Shown here in pieces: positions 18,911 to 29,800 of a stretch of 38,460 nucleotides of DNA. The DNA comes from a virus. The stretch spans positions 1-38,460 of the IMG/VR virus record IMGVR_UViG_3300008448_000249; one strand, written 5' to 3'. Under the pieces are notes generated by a model. The model was not told the origin of the DNA and did no database searches. It worked only from the letters and a program-made list of their open reading frames with translations. The translations under genes were made by a program, and so were the position numbers. The first letter of the stretch is position 1; each line of letters starts with the position of its first letter.

Positions 18911-18917
18911 TATTTAT
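18911..18917 (+). promoter_or_regulatory. TATTTAT motif upstream of the 497-aa gene
   Basis: TATTTAT immediately follows the glycosyltransferase stop codon, begins 23 nt before the ATG at 18934, and is followed by ATAAAAAA. Confidence 0.4.
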
Positions 18918-18933
18918 ATAAAAAACGAATATA

Positions 18934-20427
18934 ATGCCTGAATATAACGAGTGTGAACCTATAGTGATTTATCCACTTGGGGTGACGTGTCAATCAACGA
19001 ACCCTAGTAGTGTGACGGCATCGGATGGTGTTGCATCATTAATTATTACGGGAGGCACACCACCTTATAGTATTTTGTGGGGTAATGGTAGTAAAACTAA
19101 TAGTATATCGAATCTATCTGTTGGTTCGTATCCTGTTACTGTAACTGATTATTTTGGTGATTTTACTGCGAATACAACTTGTGTATTAACAGTTGTTGAA
19201 CCTACTTTACCACCTGAACCTACACCGACACCACCACCTGTGATAACTTATGATTTATGTATGGTTATAAATTATTTTAACCCAACAACGGGGATTAATG
19301 TTCTTGAAAGTGTACATTTTAACCCTAATGGCGTTGTAAATAATAAACAAAGTTGGATATCGGATGATGAGAATTATACCATTACTTGGAACTCATCACA
19401 AAATTTATGGCAAGTTAATGACTATGGTCAAGTGATAGTCAATTCAAATCCTGCGTATCCACCAATTAATAATTGGAATATATTGGGTAAAAAAGGTAGT
19501 GTAACTGTTAGTGAAGGTGAATGTGAAAATGTTGATAACCTTTCATTAAATGTTAGTTACAATGCGACAACATGTACGAGTTGTGATGGTACTATAACTT
19601 TAGTTGGTGTTGGAGGAACACCACCGTATCAGTATTCGATTAATGGTGGATTAACATGGTCAACAAATGGGATATTCCAAGGGTTATGTCCTGATATTAC
19701 ATATTCAATAAAAGTAAAAGATTCAACTGATACTATATATACACCAAATGTTAATAATACAATATTATTCCCTAGTGTCCCTACAACAACTTATACGGTT
19801 ACATTAAATAATACTTATATTAACTTATCAAGTACGTCATATCAAATTAATTATACGATTAATGTTACACCACCATTACCTGCTGGTGTAACGCTAAATT
19901 TTGATTTGGAATTACAAGACATGTTCCAAAGAACTCCGTATATTAATTCGGCGAATGCTACGTACACAACATCGGTTATTAAAAATGGTGTTCCAATTAC
20001 AACATATATTAATGATGTTAACGATACAACGGTACCTAATGTTAGTGTAGGTTGTACTAATTATCTATTATATAGAAGTTACTATAAACATACTTACGAA
20101 TCATTAACGTTAACTTCGACGGATAGTTATGTTATAACTGCTATTAGTTCTTATCAAAAAACTTGTAATAATACACCACCATCAATGGAGATAAATTATA
20201 ATAATACACCTGAACCAACACCAACACCTGTTTATGTCGGTGAGGTAGAAGAATATAACGGAGGTCCTGGACCTATGGCTTATGGCACGTCCACAGGGGT
20301 TGGAATTCAAGGGTCAACCTGTTGTACCGCAGGATTTAATCAAAGAAGTGGGGCACTTACTAAAACAACATTAAGTGGATGTCAATGTTGTAATGTAACT
20401 GGTGAATATTTTATCAACAGAACTTAA
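18934..20427 (+). CDS. SprB-like adhesin / tail protein with Thr-Pro linkers (497 aa)
   Basis: The first 85 residues form one SprB-like module (CQSTNPSSVTASDGVASLII, then GGTPPYSILWGNGSKTNSIS and VGSYPVTVTDYFG). Then comes a Pro/Thr linker, PEPTPTPPP. A second SprB-like module follows at about residues 205-265 (CTSCDGTITLVGVGGTPPYQ and YSIKVKDS). After a beta-rich domain there is another linker, PEPTPTP, and a Gly/Cys-rich C-terminal region (GPGPMAYGTSTGVGIQGS, then CC and CQCC). Together with the 713-aa protein this makes two SprB-type genes flanking the glycosyltransferase. Probably a virion adhesin or fibre; the receptor is unknown. Confidence 0.65.
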   Translation: MPEYNECEPIVIYPLGVTCQSTNPSSVTASDGVASLIITGGTPPYSILWGNGSKTNSISNLSVGSYPVTVTDYFGDFTANTTCVLTVVEPTLPPEPTPTPPPVITYDLCMVINYFNPTTGINVLESVHFNPNGVVNNKQSWISDDENYTITWNSSQNLWQVNDYGQVIVNSNPAYPPINNWNILGKKGSVTVSEGECENVDNLSLNVSYNATTCTSCDGTITLVGVGGTPPYQYSINGGLTWSTNGIFQGLCPDITYSIKVKDSTDTIYTPNVNNTILFPSVPTTTYTVTLNNTYINLSSTSYQINYTINVTPPLPAGVTLNFDLELQDMFQRTPYINSANATYTTSVIKNGVPITTYINDVNDTTVPNVSVGCTNYLLYRSYYKHTYESLTLTSTDSYVITAISSYQKTCNNTPPSMEINYNNTPEPTPTPVYVGEVEEYNGGPGPMAYGTSTGVGIQGSTCCTAGFNQRSGALTKTTLSGCQCCNVTGEYFINRT

Positions 20428-20464
20428 TTAAAAAGAAATTTTATAAAAAAGAAAACAACATAAA

Positions 20465-22918
20465 ATGAGTTATATATTAAAAAATACATCGGCATTAATT
20501 AACAGTAGATTAACTGATACTGGTAGAGAAAAACTATCACAAGGTAATTTTAATATTTCATATTTCCAAATCGGAGATAGTGAAGTATCTTACAATGTTT
20601 TACCCGCATCGTATAATCAATCTAATACCATGATATTAGAACCATCATTTAATGCGCAAAACTCAAGTGGTGTCCCACAGTCAAACAAACAAAACGTAAA
20701 ATATCCTTATTATGTCGATACCGTTTCAGGTAACACGTATGGTATTCCATTTATGGATTCAATTGACACTGCGGTGTTTAACAGAGCGGCACCAAGAGGG
20801 TTTTTTACAGGTGTAACTATTAATGATTTTACGTATTGGAGTGCTTTTACTGACAACAAACATGTTATTAATTCTAACTATATGGTTGATATGTCAACTG
20901 TTACAGGTGGTACTGTGATTGATGTTGTCTATTCGGGGTGTAACACATCTATAGCGAGACTACCACAAATTGGAGATTTTATTACGATTTATTATGACGG
21001 TAGAGCTAAAGATGATTGTAATTGTGGTACGGTAACACCGACACCAACACCTACCCCCACTGAGACACCAACTGAAACCCCAACACCTACGGAGACATTA
21101 CCATGTGAAACTCCAACCGCAACACCGACACCTACATTCCCAACGCCGACACCAACTGTTCCTGAGACCGTTTGTCTTATGGAAATGTTTAGTTGTTATC
21201 CAATTTTAACCTATAGGATTTTGGATGTTTGTAATGGACAAATAACATTAGATAGACCAACACCTGATTTCTCATATTTAATGGGGCCGTGTTTTGCAAG
21301 AACATTAGTTTACCCACCTAACATGACTGGGTTATTTGATAGTATAACACCTTTAAGTCACTACAACACCGATGTTATTAATTTTGAATCGTTATGTAAT
21401 AGTGATGAGATTGATGTTAAGATATGGAATATGAATATTCCTTGGTCTGAAGATTTGGCGGGATTAGATAATAATACTTATAAAGGATTTTCAGGTTTTG
21501 GTTCAACACATTATATTGGAACAAAAGAATATTTAGGATATCAATCAAGTTCAGGTCAAACGTTCTTTTTGGATAATTCATTAAGTGCTGAAACTACTGA
21601 TACGTATTATTATAATTCTTTTGGTGAAGTTGTTAAAGTTGAACCTGAAGAACAAAAGGCTATCGCAATAATTCATTATACTAATCAAACCATTGATTTC
21701 TATTACGGTGAAAAATTCGCATTAGAACCATTAGACGATACATTACCTGAAGACACGTTAGGACAAGCGAGAAACTTTAAAATTAGTTTACCTACTTTAA
21801 TGTGGCATAAAAACCCTGACTGTTGTCAAGGTCAAACATTTTGGGTTGACCCACCTGGGTTTGAAGAATTTAATTTATTTGATGTTAAATACCTTCAATC
21901 AACTAAAAATCAAGATATGAACTCACCTGGTATTAGGTATTATCATTTATGGGATAATAACCCTAATCCAACATTAAATGGTGTGCCAAATAGAGTTGGT
22001 AAAGTATTCCCTGACCATAAAATTGTTATCTTTGATGATGAGGAGATAGTTGCAGCTTTATCTTATAAATCAAATCGAAATTGGACGTTACCTGCACCTA
22101 AATTAGCGTTATCCACACCAAACACTTGTGGACCATTAAATCAATCAACAGAGGGTGTTTTAACGGGGGCTAATGAGTATATGTACGTTACTTATAGATT
22201 TAGTAATGATTTAAGTTTCACTAATTCATTACACTGTAATTATTATGGTAAAATTGAAGGTCCTAATGTTAGTTGTGTTGATATCGGTTCTCAAAACGTT
22301 TCAGTAAGATTTGGTGGTGATTTAGGTTGCTTGAATTTTTTAAGTGAAAGTCCTGTAGTAACAACTACAACAACAATATGTCCTGATTTATGTGATATTA
22401 CAACGGGTTATTTTGGTGAGAGATTTGAAATTATCTGTCAAAAAGTAACAGGTAATGGTAGACCTGAACCTACTGAATGGAAAATAATTGACTATACGGA
22501 TGAATTATCTGCATCAACAATTAACGGTAACATTACAAATAGTGGTATGACAGGTACGACTTTTGTAATAACTAAAAATTTATATGATTCGGCACCTTAT
22601 TATGATTTAAGTGATTATATTGATTTAACTAGTAATGGTGACACGGGACAACAACTTAATTTTGGTGATGAATTTTATTTCTATGGTGTGGTTGAAACTG
22701 ATATTCAGGCAACAATCTATGAAATGAGATATAAGGTTAACTTAGGAGATGCTGAATTCCAAAAAAGTTCAAACCCTGGGTGGTCTTTAGGTGTCCCACC
22801 ATATATTACGGAAATTGGTCTTTACGATTCAAATAAAGACCTTATGATTATATCAAAACTGCAGTCACCTGTTCCAAGACAGGGTATACAACAGTTTTTG
22901 ATAAAATTTGATTTCTAA
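20465..22918 (+). CDS. Tail/baseplate protein with internal Thr-Pro-Glu linker (817 aa)
   Basis: The N-terminus, LKNTSALINSRLTDTGREKL followed by SQGNFNISYFQIGDSEV, looks like a conserved attachment domain, with the small-protein pattern 'T-D-x-G-R-x-x-L-s-x-G' seen in phage tail proteins. Residues about 191-234 (21035-21166) are a Thr-Pro-rich linker ([18 protein letters not shown]) of the same kind as in the giant minus-strand protein. A large beta domain follows, with CCQGQTFWVDPPGFEEF and a poly-Thr run (VVTTTTTIC). No enzymatic motif was seen. This is the last structural gene of the plus-strand block. Its end overlaps the frame of the RuvC-like gene by a few codons, but that gene most likely starts 5 nt later. 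Confidence 0.6.
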   Translation: MSYILKNTSALINSRLTDTGREKLSQGNFNISYFQIGDSEVSYNVLPASYNQSNTMILEPSFNAQNSSGVPQSNKQNVKYPYYVDTVSGNTYGIPFMDSIDTAVFNRAAPRGFFTGVTINDFTYWSAFTDNKHVINSNYMVDMSTVTGGTVIDVVYSGCNTSIARLPQIGDFITIYYDGRAKDDCNCGTVTPTPTPTPTETPTETPTPTETLPCETPTATPTPTFPTPTPTVPETVCLMEMFSCYPILTYRILDVCNGQITLDRPTPDFSYLMGPCFARTLVYPPNMTGLFDSITPLSHYNTDVINFESLCNSDEIDVKIWNMNIPWSEDLAGLDNNTYKGFSGFGSTHYIGTKEYLGYQSSSGQTFFLDNSLSAETTDTYYYNSFGEVVKVEPEEQKAIAIIHYTNQTIDFYYGEKFALEPLDDTLPEDTLGQARNFKISLPTLMWHKNPDCCQGQTFWVDPPGFEEFNLFDVKYLQSTKNQDMNSPGIRYYHLWDNNPNPTLNGVPNRVGKVFPDHKIVIFDDEEIVAALSYKSNRNWTLPAPKLALSTPNTCGPLNQSTEGVLTGANEYMYVTYRFSNDLSFTNSLHCNYYGKIEGPNVSCVDIGSQNVSVRFGGDLGCLNFLSESPVVTTTTTICPDLCDITTGYFGERFEIICQKVTGNGRPEPTEWKIIDYTDELSASTINGNITNSGMTGTTFVITKNLYDSAPYYDLSDYIDLTSNGDTGQQLNFGDEFYFYGVVETDIQATIYEMRYKVNLGDAEFQKSSNPGWSLGVPPYITEIGLYDSNKDLMIISKLQSPVPRQGIQQFLIKFDF

Positions 22919-22922
22919 ACAT

Positions 22923-23531
22923 ATGAGTAGAACTTTAAAAGAAAGTCCAAAAGTACTTGGACTTGACGTTTCAACAAGAACTATCGGATGGGCACTTTTT
23001 GATATACAAAGTAAGGAATTATTGGAATTAACACATATTTCACCAAGACCTAAGACTAAAGAAAACCCTGAAGAGAGTAAAATTAAAGAACTATTACTTA
23101 AAGCTGATATTTTTAAAACTAAACTCAATGAGTATAAAAATTTAGGTATTGTTAGGGTTATTATAGAAGAACCTCTTTTGAACTCTAACAATATCAATAC
23201 AGTACAAACGTTGATGAGGTTTAATAGTTTTATCTGTAAAGAAATTTATCAAATATTGGGTATAGTACCCGAATTCATTTCAACATATAATTCAAGAAAA
23301 TTTGCTTTTCCTGAATTGGTTCAAAAAAACGATAAAGGTAAGTTTGTTTTATTTGGTGGTTTACCGAAAGATATTGATAAAAAGATGATTATTTGGGAAA
23401 AAGTCGCTAAAAGGGAACCACAGATTCAGTGGTTATATACAAAAAATAACACACTTAAAAAAGAAAATTTTGACCAAACAGATGCTTATTGTTGTGTTCT
23501 TGGTTTTATGAACCAACTTGAAATTTGGTAA
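22923..23531 (+). CDS. RuvC-like Holliday junction resolvase / RNase H-fold nuclease
   Basis: A 202-aa protein with the RuvC/RNase H-fold active site. KVLGLDVSTRTIGWALFD (Asp15) is the first beta-strand with the metal-binding Asp. VIIEEPLL (Glu82/Glu83) is the second acidic position. FDQTDAYCCVLG (Asp184/Asp187) is the C-terminal Asp on a helix. RuvC-class enzymes cut four-way DNA junctions; in phages they resolve branched replication intermediates before packaging. I chose ATG at 22923; an in-frame TTG at 22908 would add five residues with no recognisable content and overlap the previous gene. It is the last gene before the convergent terminator and follows tail genes rather than replication genes. 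Confidence 0.8.
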   Translation: MSRTLKESPKVLGLDVSTRTIGWALFDIQSKELLELTHISPRPKTKENPEESKIKELLLKADIFKTKLNEYKNLGIVRVIIEEPLLNSNNINTVQTLMRFNSFICKEIYQILGIVPEFISTYNSRKFAFPELVQKNDKGKFVLFGGLPKDIDKKMIIWEKVAKREPQIQWLYTKNNTLKKENFDQTDAYCCVLGFMNQLEIW

Positions 23532-23557
23532 TATCGTTCAAATAACCGATAATTTTG

Positions 23558-23588
23558 AATATCGTCTTTTTAGACGATATTTTTTTTT
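23558..23588 (+). terminator. Strong terminator between convergent gene blocks
   Basis: A perfect 10-bp stem, AATATCGTCT (23558-23567) with AGACGATATT (23572-23581), encloses a TTTT loop and is followed by a run of T to 23588. It ends transcription from the plus-strand block after the RuvC-like gene. The T-run overlaps the stop codon of the minus-strand 82-aa gene. The minus side lacks a U-tract, so it is mainly one-directional. Confidence 0.85.
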
Positions 23589-23835
23589 ATATACTCTCTT
23601 GGGTCCATTCAGGTGTTGATAAGACTTCGATAATTTCACTATGAGTGTATGGTCCTTCTTTAGTGTTTAATTTATCGTAAAATGATGGGGTGGTAGTATT
23701 ATCCCATTTTAATAATAATTTAGTTCCGTTAACTGAACATCTAAGTTCAGAATATGAGTTAAATAGTATCTCGTCAAAATTAACAAACGAGATTTCAACA
23801 TTCGATATTATTAGATATGTTCTATTATTATACAT
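23587..23835 (-). CDS. Small protein of unknown function downstream of giant fibre gene (82 aa)
   Basis: An 82-aa soluble, acidic protein with no named family. It has an N-terminal beta segment (RTYLIISNVEISFVNFDEIL), then VNGTKLLLKWD, and ends with YTHSEIIEVLSTPEWTQE. Short proteins with a 'YTHxExxxxLxTPEW' ending occur downstream of phage fibre genes, as I recall them, without known function. It starts 16 nt after the stop codon of the 3005-aa gene and has its own TATTTAT motif. A fibre accessory or chaperone role would fit the position but is speculative. Confidence 0.55.
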   Translation of the reverse strand: MYNNRTYLIISNVEISFVNFDEILFNSYSELRCSVNGTKLLLKWDNTTTPSFYDKLNTKEGPYTHSEIIEVLSTPEWTQESI

Positions 23836-23841
23836 ATATTA

Positions 23842-23848
23842 ATAAATA
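23842..23848 (-). promoter_or_regulatory. TATTTAT motif (minus strand) upstream of the 82-aa gene
   Basis: On the minus strand TATTTAT begins 13 nt before the ATG at 23835, in the 16-bp gap after the giant gene. The context GATATTTATTAATAT matches the copies at 326 and 11444. Confidence 0.35.
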
Positions 23849-23851
23849 TCA

Positions 23852-26800
23852 TTATAGACCAAATCTACCTCTATTGAAATTAAAGTTTTGTACGACCTCT
23901 GTTGCCGTTAATTCTGTATTATAAATTCTTAGAATACTTAAACCACCTTGATAAAATTCTGATGGGTTACCTCCTGTAGAATATCTACCAAAAGCAAGTC
24001 CATCATTTAATGGTGGTGATTGATTTAAACCTGACCCTGAGGCTGATTGAACTTGAAGCACACCATTAATATAAATTTTAACTGATGTTGATGTATGTAC
24101 GGTAACAATTTGATACCATGCGTTATCAATAATTGAGGTTGTGGTGTTAATACCGACAGTGGAAGTACCATTCCAATATAATGCTTGAATTTGTCCTCCT
24201 ACTAAAATTCTTTGTCTAAAACCTTGGTTATTTGATTTATTTACCAATTGTTTATTTGACCCACCATTAACGTTAGTTGGTTTAACCCAAACCTCACAAC
24301 TTACAGTGTTAGTTATTGCTGATAATGCTGAGTTTTGTATTGAAAGTGAGTATTCGCTTGCCCCATCAAAATCCATAACACCAAACGGGGATGCGGTGAA
24401 TATTGGTGTACCCACTAACGTAGATGTGATATTATCATTAGTTATGTCATTAACTAATGTTCCTGTTCCAGAGTATGATGATGTGTTATTGTAATCATAA
24501 TAAATTAATAAATTCCTAGTTACTAATGTAGGTGTAGGTGTAGGAGTTTTTGTTGGTGTTTGACTTGGTGTTAAACTTCTTGTTGGTGTTGGGGTAGGTG
24601 TTGGACACACACCGCCAATACAGCTACTACCACGAGTTGCGGTAAAGTTGTTAGCTGGGTCACTATTAATATATGATGATGAACATATTTTTGTTGTCCC
24701 AGGTGTTATACCTGTATTAACTAAAGTACCACTACAGTTATAGTAATTATAAAAATAAATGTCAAACCCATTGTTAACAATATCCCAACAGTAACAATTA
24801 CCACAGTATAAACACGAACCGTTTGGGGTCACTTCACCAAAACCTGATGTTATAACAGGAAAAGTTGTTGAACACACTTGGGTTTCTGATATTCCAAAAA
24901 AACCTGAATTTAACGTAACAGGTGATGTGTTAATATTTGTACAACAAGGTGTAAATGTATATGTTGATGGACCATCAAATGGGTCACCTGTATTGGTTAA
25001 TGTGTAACTTATACAATTACTTGTTGGTGTTGGTGTTAATGTTGGTGTTAATGTTTGAGTAGGTGTTTGAGTAGGTGTTGGTGTAGGACATACACCACCA
25101 ATACATGAACCTAATCTATTAAATCCACCATCAACTGATGCGATAGTACTTGATGAACAAACTTTAACATTTGAAGAAGGGGTGCTAACGGTTTGTGTGT
25201 TTCCTGAACAGTCGATATATGTGTAATAATATTCTATAAATGGAGACCCTATTAATTCAAAACAATAACATTGACCACAATATTCACAACTACCTGCGGC
25301 AGTAACACTAGCGGCCCCCGCACCTGAATTTGTAACAACAGGAACTGTAGATGAACATACTTGGTATATACCTGTATCAAACCAAGCTAAATTTAATGGT
25401 GATGTGTTAACATTTGTACAACAAGGTGTAAATGATACACTTGAACTACCAATTCTACCACCTGTGTAATCAATATTGTAAGTAATACAAGTACTTGTTG
25501 GTGTAGGTGTTTTAGTCGGTGTCATTGTAGGTGTCATTGTAGGGGTCTTTGTTTGGGTAGGCGTTTGATTTGGTGTAGGACAAATACTTGATGTGCTTAC
25601 CGAACCAAATCCCATATACTGCCAATTTTGACCATTTAAATCACCTCTCCAAACTTGACTTGTATATGATGATAATTGAGAAACATCAGATGCGTTATAA
25701 GGACCAACACGACCTCTCAGTGTTGCGGTTGGTTTAGTTACCACTTCTAACCATTGGTATGTGTTATCTCTATAGAAATTACCAATCCATGAAGTTGGTA
25801 CTGAAATCGCGTTAAATGTCCCACCATATACTAAAATTTTTGCATAATATCTATTAAATCCGTCGGTTCCTGTTTGATAATATAAGTTTTGAATATCACC
25901 ATCCGAGTTAGTAGCACCACCTGGGTTTAACCAATTGTCACCAGGGTTAGCACACATAAGTGCTGGGTTTGCCAAATCTGATGGTTGACTATATATTTCT
26001 GTTCTACCTGTTGTTATAGTGAAATAACCATTTGTTGAAACGTATAATAAATTTGATAATTGTCCGTTTGTTGCGAATGTTGTTGGTAGAGTTATTGGGG
26101 TTGTCGTATACCCATCGTCAAAAGTTGGAGAACCATTAATATCAATAAACCCACCACTATATAGAGTATATCCCACAGTTGTTGATGGCCAAATTAAACC
26201 AACATTTGGACAAAATGAGTAATTTGCAACAGTTTGAGTTGGTGTTTGTGTTTGAGTTGGTGTTTGAGTCGGTGTTGGTGTTTTTGTAGGTGTTACAGTT
26301 TTAGTTGGTGTGTTTGTTGGCGTTAAAGTATTAGTTGCGGTTCTTGTTGGTGTTAAAGTATTGGTTGGCGTTTTTGTGTTTGTTGGTGTATTGGATGGTG
26401 TTTTTGTGTTTGTTGGTGTATTGGTTGGTGTTTTTGTTGGTGTATTGGTTGGTGTTAACGTTTTTGTTGGAGTGTTAGTTGGAGTGTTAGTTGGAGTGTT
26501 AGTTGGAGTGTTAGTATTTGTTGGTGTTTGTGTTGGTGTTTGGGTGTTACTTGGTGTTACAACAGGTCCACAAGTATTTACTGTTATTGGTTCATTAATT
26601 TGTGTTGGTCCAGCATAAATTAAATCACCGTTACTACGTTTAACTCTAACAAATAACACATTAGAGTGACAACCACCATCAAATAGGTCATAACAAGTAC
26701 AGTTAACATCGTTTGCACAATAATTGGTGATACCACATTGAGGTGCGAATGTTATAATTGGACTACCAACTGTTGAGGCTAATTGAGCAGCTTGTGATTG

Positions 26801-29800
26801 ACTTATAGTTATTTTACTATAACGTGAAAAACTACTACCTGCCCAAACACCACCTGTTAATGGTGCTGGGGTGTTATCATAGTCACCACAAACGAATGTT
26901 CCCGACGTTGTTGTAATACCATTTAATGTACCATCATTATTGTTTAATACGGCTTCACCTAATAAAATAGTTGTTCCTGTAACATAATACTCAAAAAGGG
27001 CTGAGTTACATTGGTGATAACTAACAAATCCTTCTAAACCTAAATTTTGCCAATCTGAAGGTAATAACGCAACATCAGAAACATCTCTTAAATATAAAGA
27101 TTCAATAGTTAAACCTTGGAAACAATATGAGGTACTTGTTGGTGTTGGGGTTAAAGTATTTGTCGGTGTTTTTGTTGGGGTTAAAGTATTTGTCGGTGTT
27201 TTTGTTGCGGTATTTGTAGGTGTATTAGTTGGTGTGCTTGTTAATGTTCTTGTTGGTGTAACAGTTTTTGTTGGTGTGCTTGTAGGTGTTTTTGTTGGCG
27301 TTTGGGTTGCGGTGTTAGTTGGTGTTGGTGTTGGTGTTGCGGTACTATCGGTACAAATAATTAAACTAAAACTTGTTATAGAACCACCACCACCTGGTGA
27401 GAAATCCTCAATATATAATTTCCAAACACCATTAGTTTGAGGTGGTTGGTAACCATCAAATACAGTGAATTCAGGTGAATTACCTGTAGTAAACTGAGGT
27501 AATGGACATGGAGGATTAAATAACATTGTATTACCAACAATTGAATTGTTTTTATAGAATCCACTTGAGAAACCATCCCATTCAATAGGACCATAACTTG
27601 TTAAAGATACATTAATATTATTGGCGTCATTAATACCCCCAATTCTACCTGCGATAAATGTGTAGTTAGTATTATTAGGGTCTAATAAAACCATCCCAAC
27701 GTCACCTGCATCAATTATCGTGTAACCATTAATTAGGAATTTAACATCGGTTATTGGTGTGTTAATACCTGACACTGTAAATGTGACAGGGTAAACTGAT
27801 GCTTGGTTATTATCATTAATTATGATATTTGTTTGGTCTGAATTAAATGTATAACAATTTTGATTTGGGGTTGGTGTTTGTGTTGGCGTAGGTGTTTTTG
27901 TGTTTGTTGCGGTGTTAGTTGGTGTTTTTGTGTTTGTTGCGGTGTTAGTTGGTGTTTTTGTTATTGTGTTAGTTGGTGTTGGTGTTTGGGTTGGTGTTTG
28001 AGTCGGTGTTGGTGTTGGAGGTATATTAAAGTGAGTATTTAAACAACTTGGTACTTGAGATGCGCCATACACTGAATATCCTGTACTACCTGTTAAAGTT
28101 ATTACGTATGGGTAATCTTTATTAATGTGGAAAACATTATTAATGTTATTCCCGTCCATAATATAAATCTGATTGTTGTCTTGAAAAACACCCCATGGTG
28201 CACTAATTGTAGGACTTATTAAAATATCGACTTCAACGGAACCTGTAATATAATCATATTGTGTAATATATCTACCACTTGGACCATTATTTGTAATTAA
28301 TACCTTATTCGTTGTCGTTAGTAAGATATCACCAGCGACTGACCTACCTGATAACATATTAAATTTATACGTTGAAACCGCAGGTGATGATGTTATGTCC
28401 AAAGTAACGACTGAATTAGGTGATGTTGTTGAATTAACGGCGATTAAAGTTGTGTCATTTATCGCTCCTAATCCAGGACCTATACTGTGTGGTAATGTTA
28501 TTGTTCTATTTAATGTTGCACTAAATGGTGTTAAGGTTATATTCCATTCTGTTAATGAAGTACCACCACCTAACCACAATTTATTAGTAGTATGAGCGAT
28601 ATCTGATGCTGAATATGAACTTGGAACATTTAATGGTGTTGTGATATTAGTTAAAACATCATAAAAGAACACATAAGGAGTGTCAGGTGAATTAAATAAT
28701 ACTGAACAAGTAGGTACTATTGGTGCGGATGTTGGGGTTATTGTTTGCGTTGGTGTTTGTGTTATTGTTTGCGTTGGTGTTTTTGTTGGGGTTAGTGTTC
28801 GTGTTGGCGTGTTAGTCGGTGTTTGTGTTTTTGTTGGGGTTTTAGTTGGCGTGTTAGTCGGTGTTTGTGTATTAGTTAGTGTATTAGTTGGTGTATTAGT
28901 TGGTGTGTTAGTCGGTGTTACAGTGTTAGTTGGCGTATTAGTTGGTGTCTGAGTACTGGTACTTGTATTTGTTGGTGTATTTGTAGGTGTTTTTGTTGGT
29001 GTTAAAGTTTTAGTTATGGTATTAGTTGGTGTATTTGTCTGTGTATTTGTAGGGGTTTGAGTATTAGTAGGTGTGTTAGTAGGTGTTTGAGTATTAGTAA
29101 GTGTGTTAGTCGGTGTATTGGTTGGTGTATTAGTTGAAGTTTTAGTTGGTGTAGGTGTTTTAGTCGGAGTGTTAGTTGAGGTATTAGTTGGTGTGTTAGT
29201 TGGGGTTAAAGTATTTGTAGGTGTGTTAGTTGGGGTTAAAGTGTTGGTTGGGGTATTCGTAGGAGTATTCGTAGGGGTAATTGTTTGTGTTTTTGTTGGT
29301 GTTGGAGTAGGAAAACCAAATGGGGTTTTTGTCGGTGTGACAGTTTTTGTTGGTGTATTTGTTGGTGTGACAGTTTTTGTTGGTGTATTTGTTGGTGTAT
29401 TTGTTGGTGTGACAGTTTTTGTTGGAGTATTGGTTATGGTGTTAGTTGGGGTTGAAGTATTAGTTGGGGTATTTGTTGATGTATTGGTCGGTGTGTTAGT
29501 AGGAGTTTGAGTGATTGTTTGAGTATTAGTTACGGTGTTAGTAGGTGTGTTGGTTAGGGTATTAGTCGGGGTGTTAGTTGGGGTTATAGTATTTGTGTTT
29601 GTTGGTGTTAAGGTATTAGTAGGGGTGTTAGTAATTGTATTAGTAGGGGTGTTAGTTGGGGTTGAAGTATTAGTCGGAGTGTTAGTAGGCGTTTGAGTAC
29701 TTGTATTAGTTGGTGTTGGGGTATTGGTTGGAGTATTAGTTGGCGTTTTAGTTGGTGTAACTGTTTTAGTTGGGGTGTTAGTCGGAGTGTTGGTTGGTGT

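Noticed and set aside
22908-22922. TTG start for the RuvC-like gene at 22908
   Set aside because: It would overlap the previous gene and add five residues without family support; ATG at 22923 is preferred.
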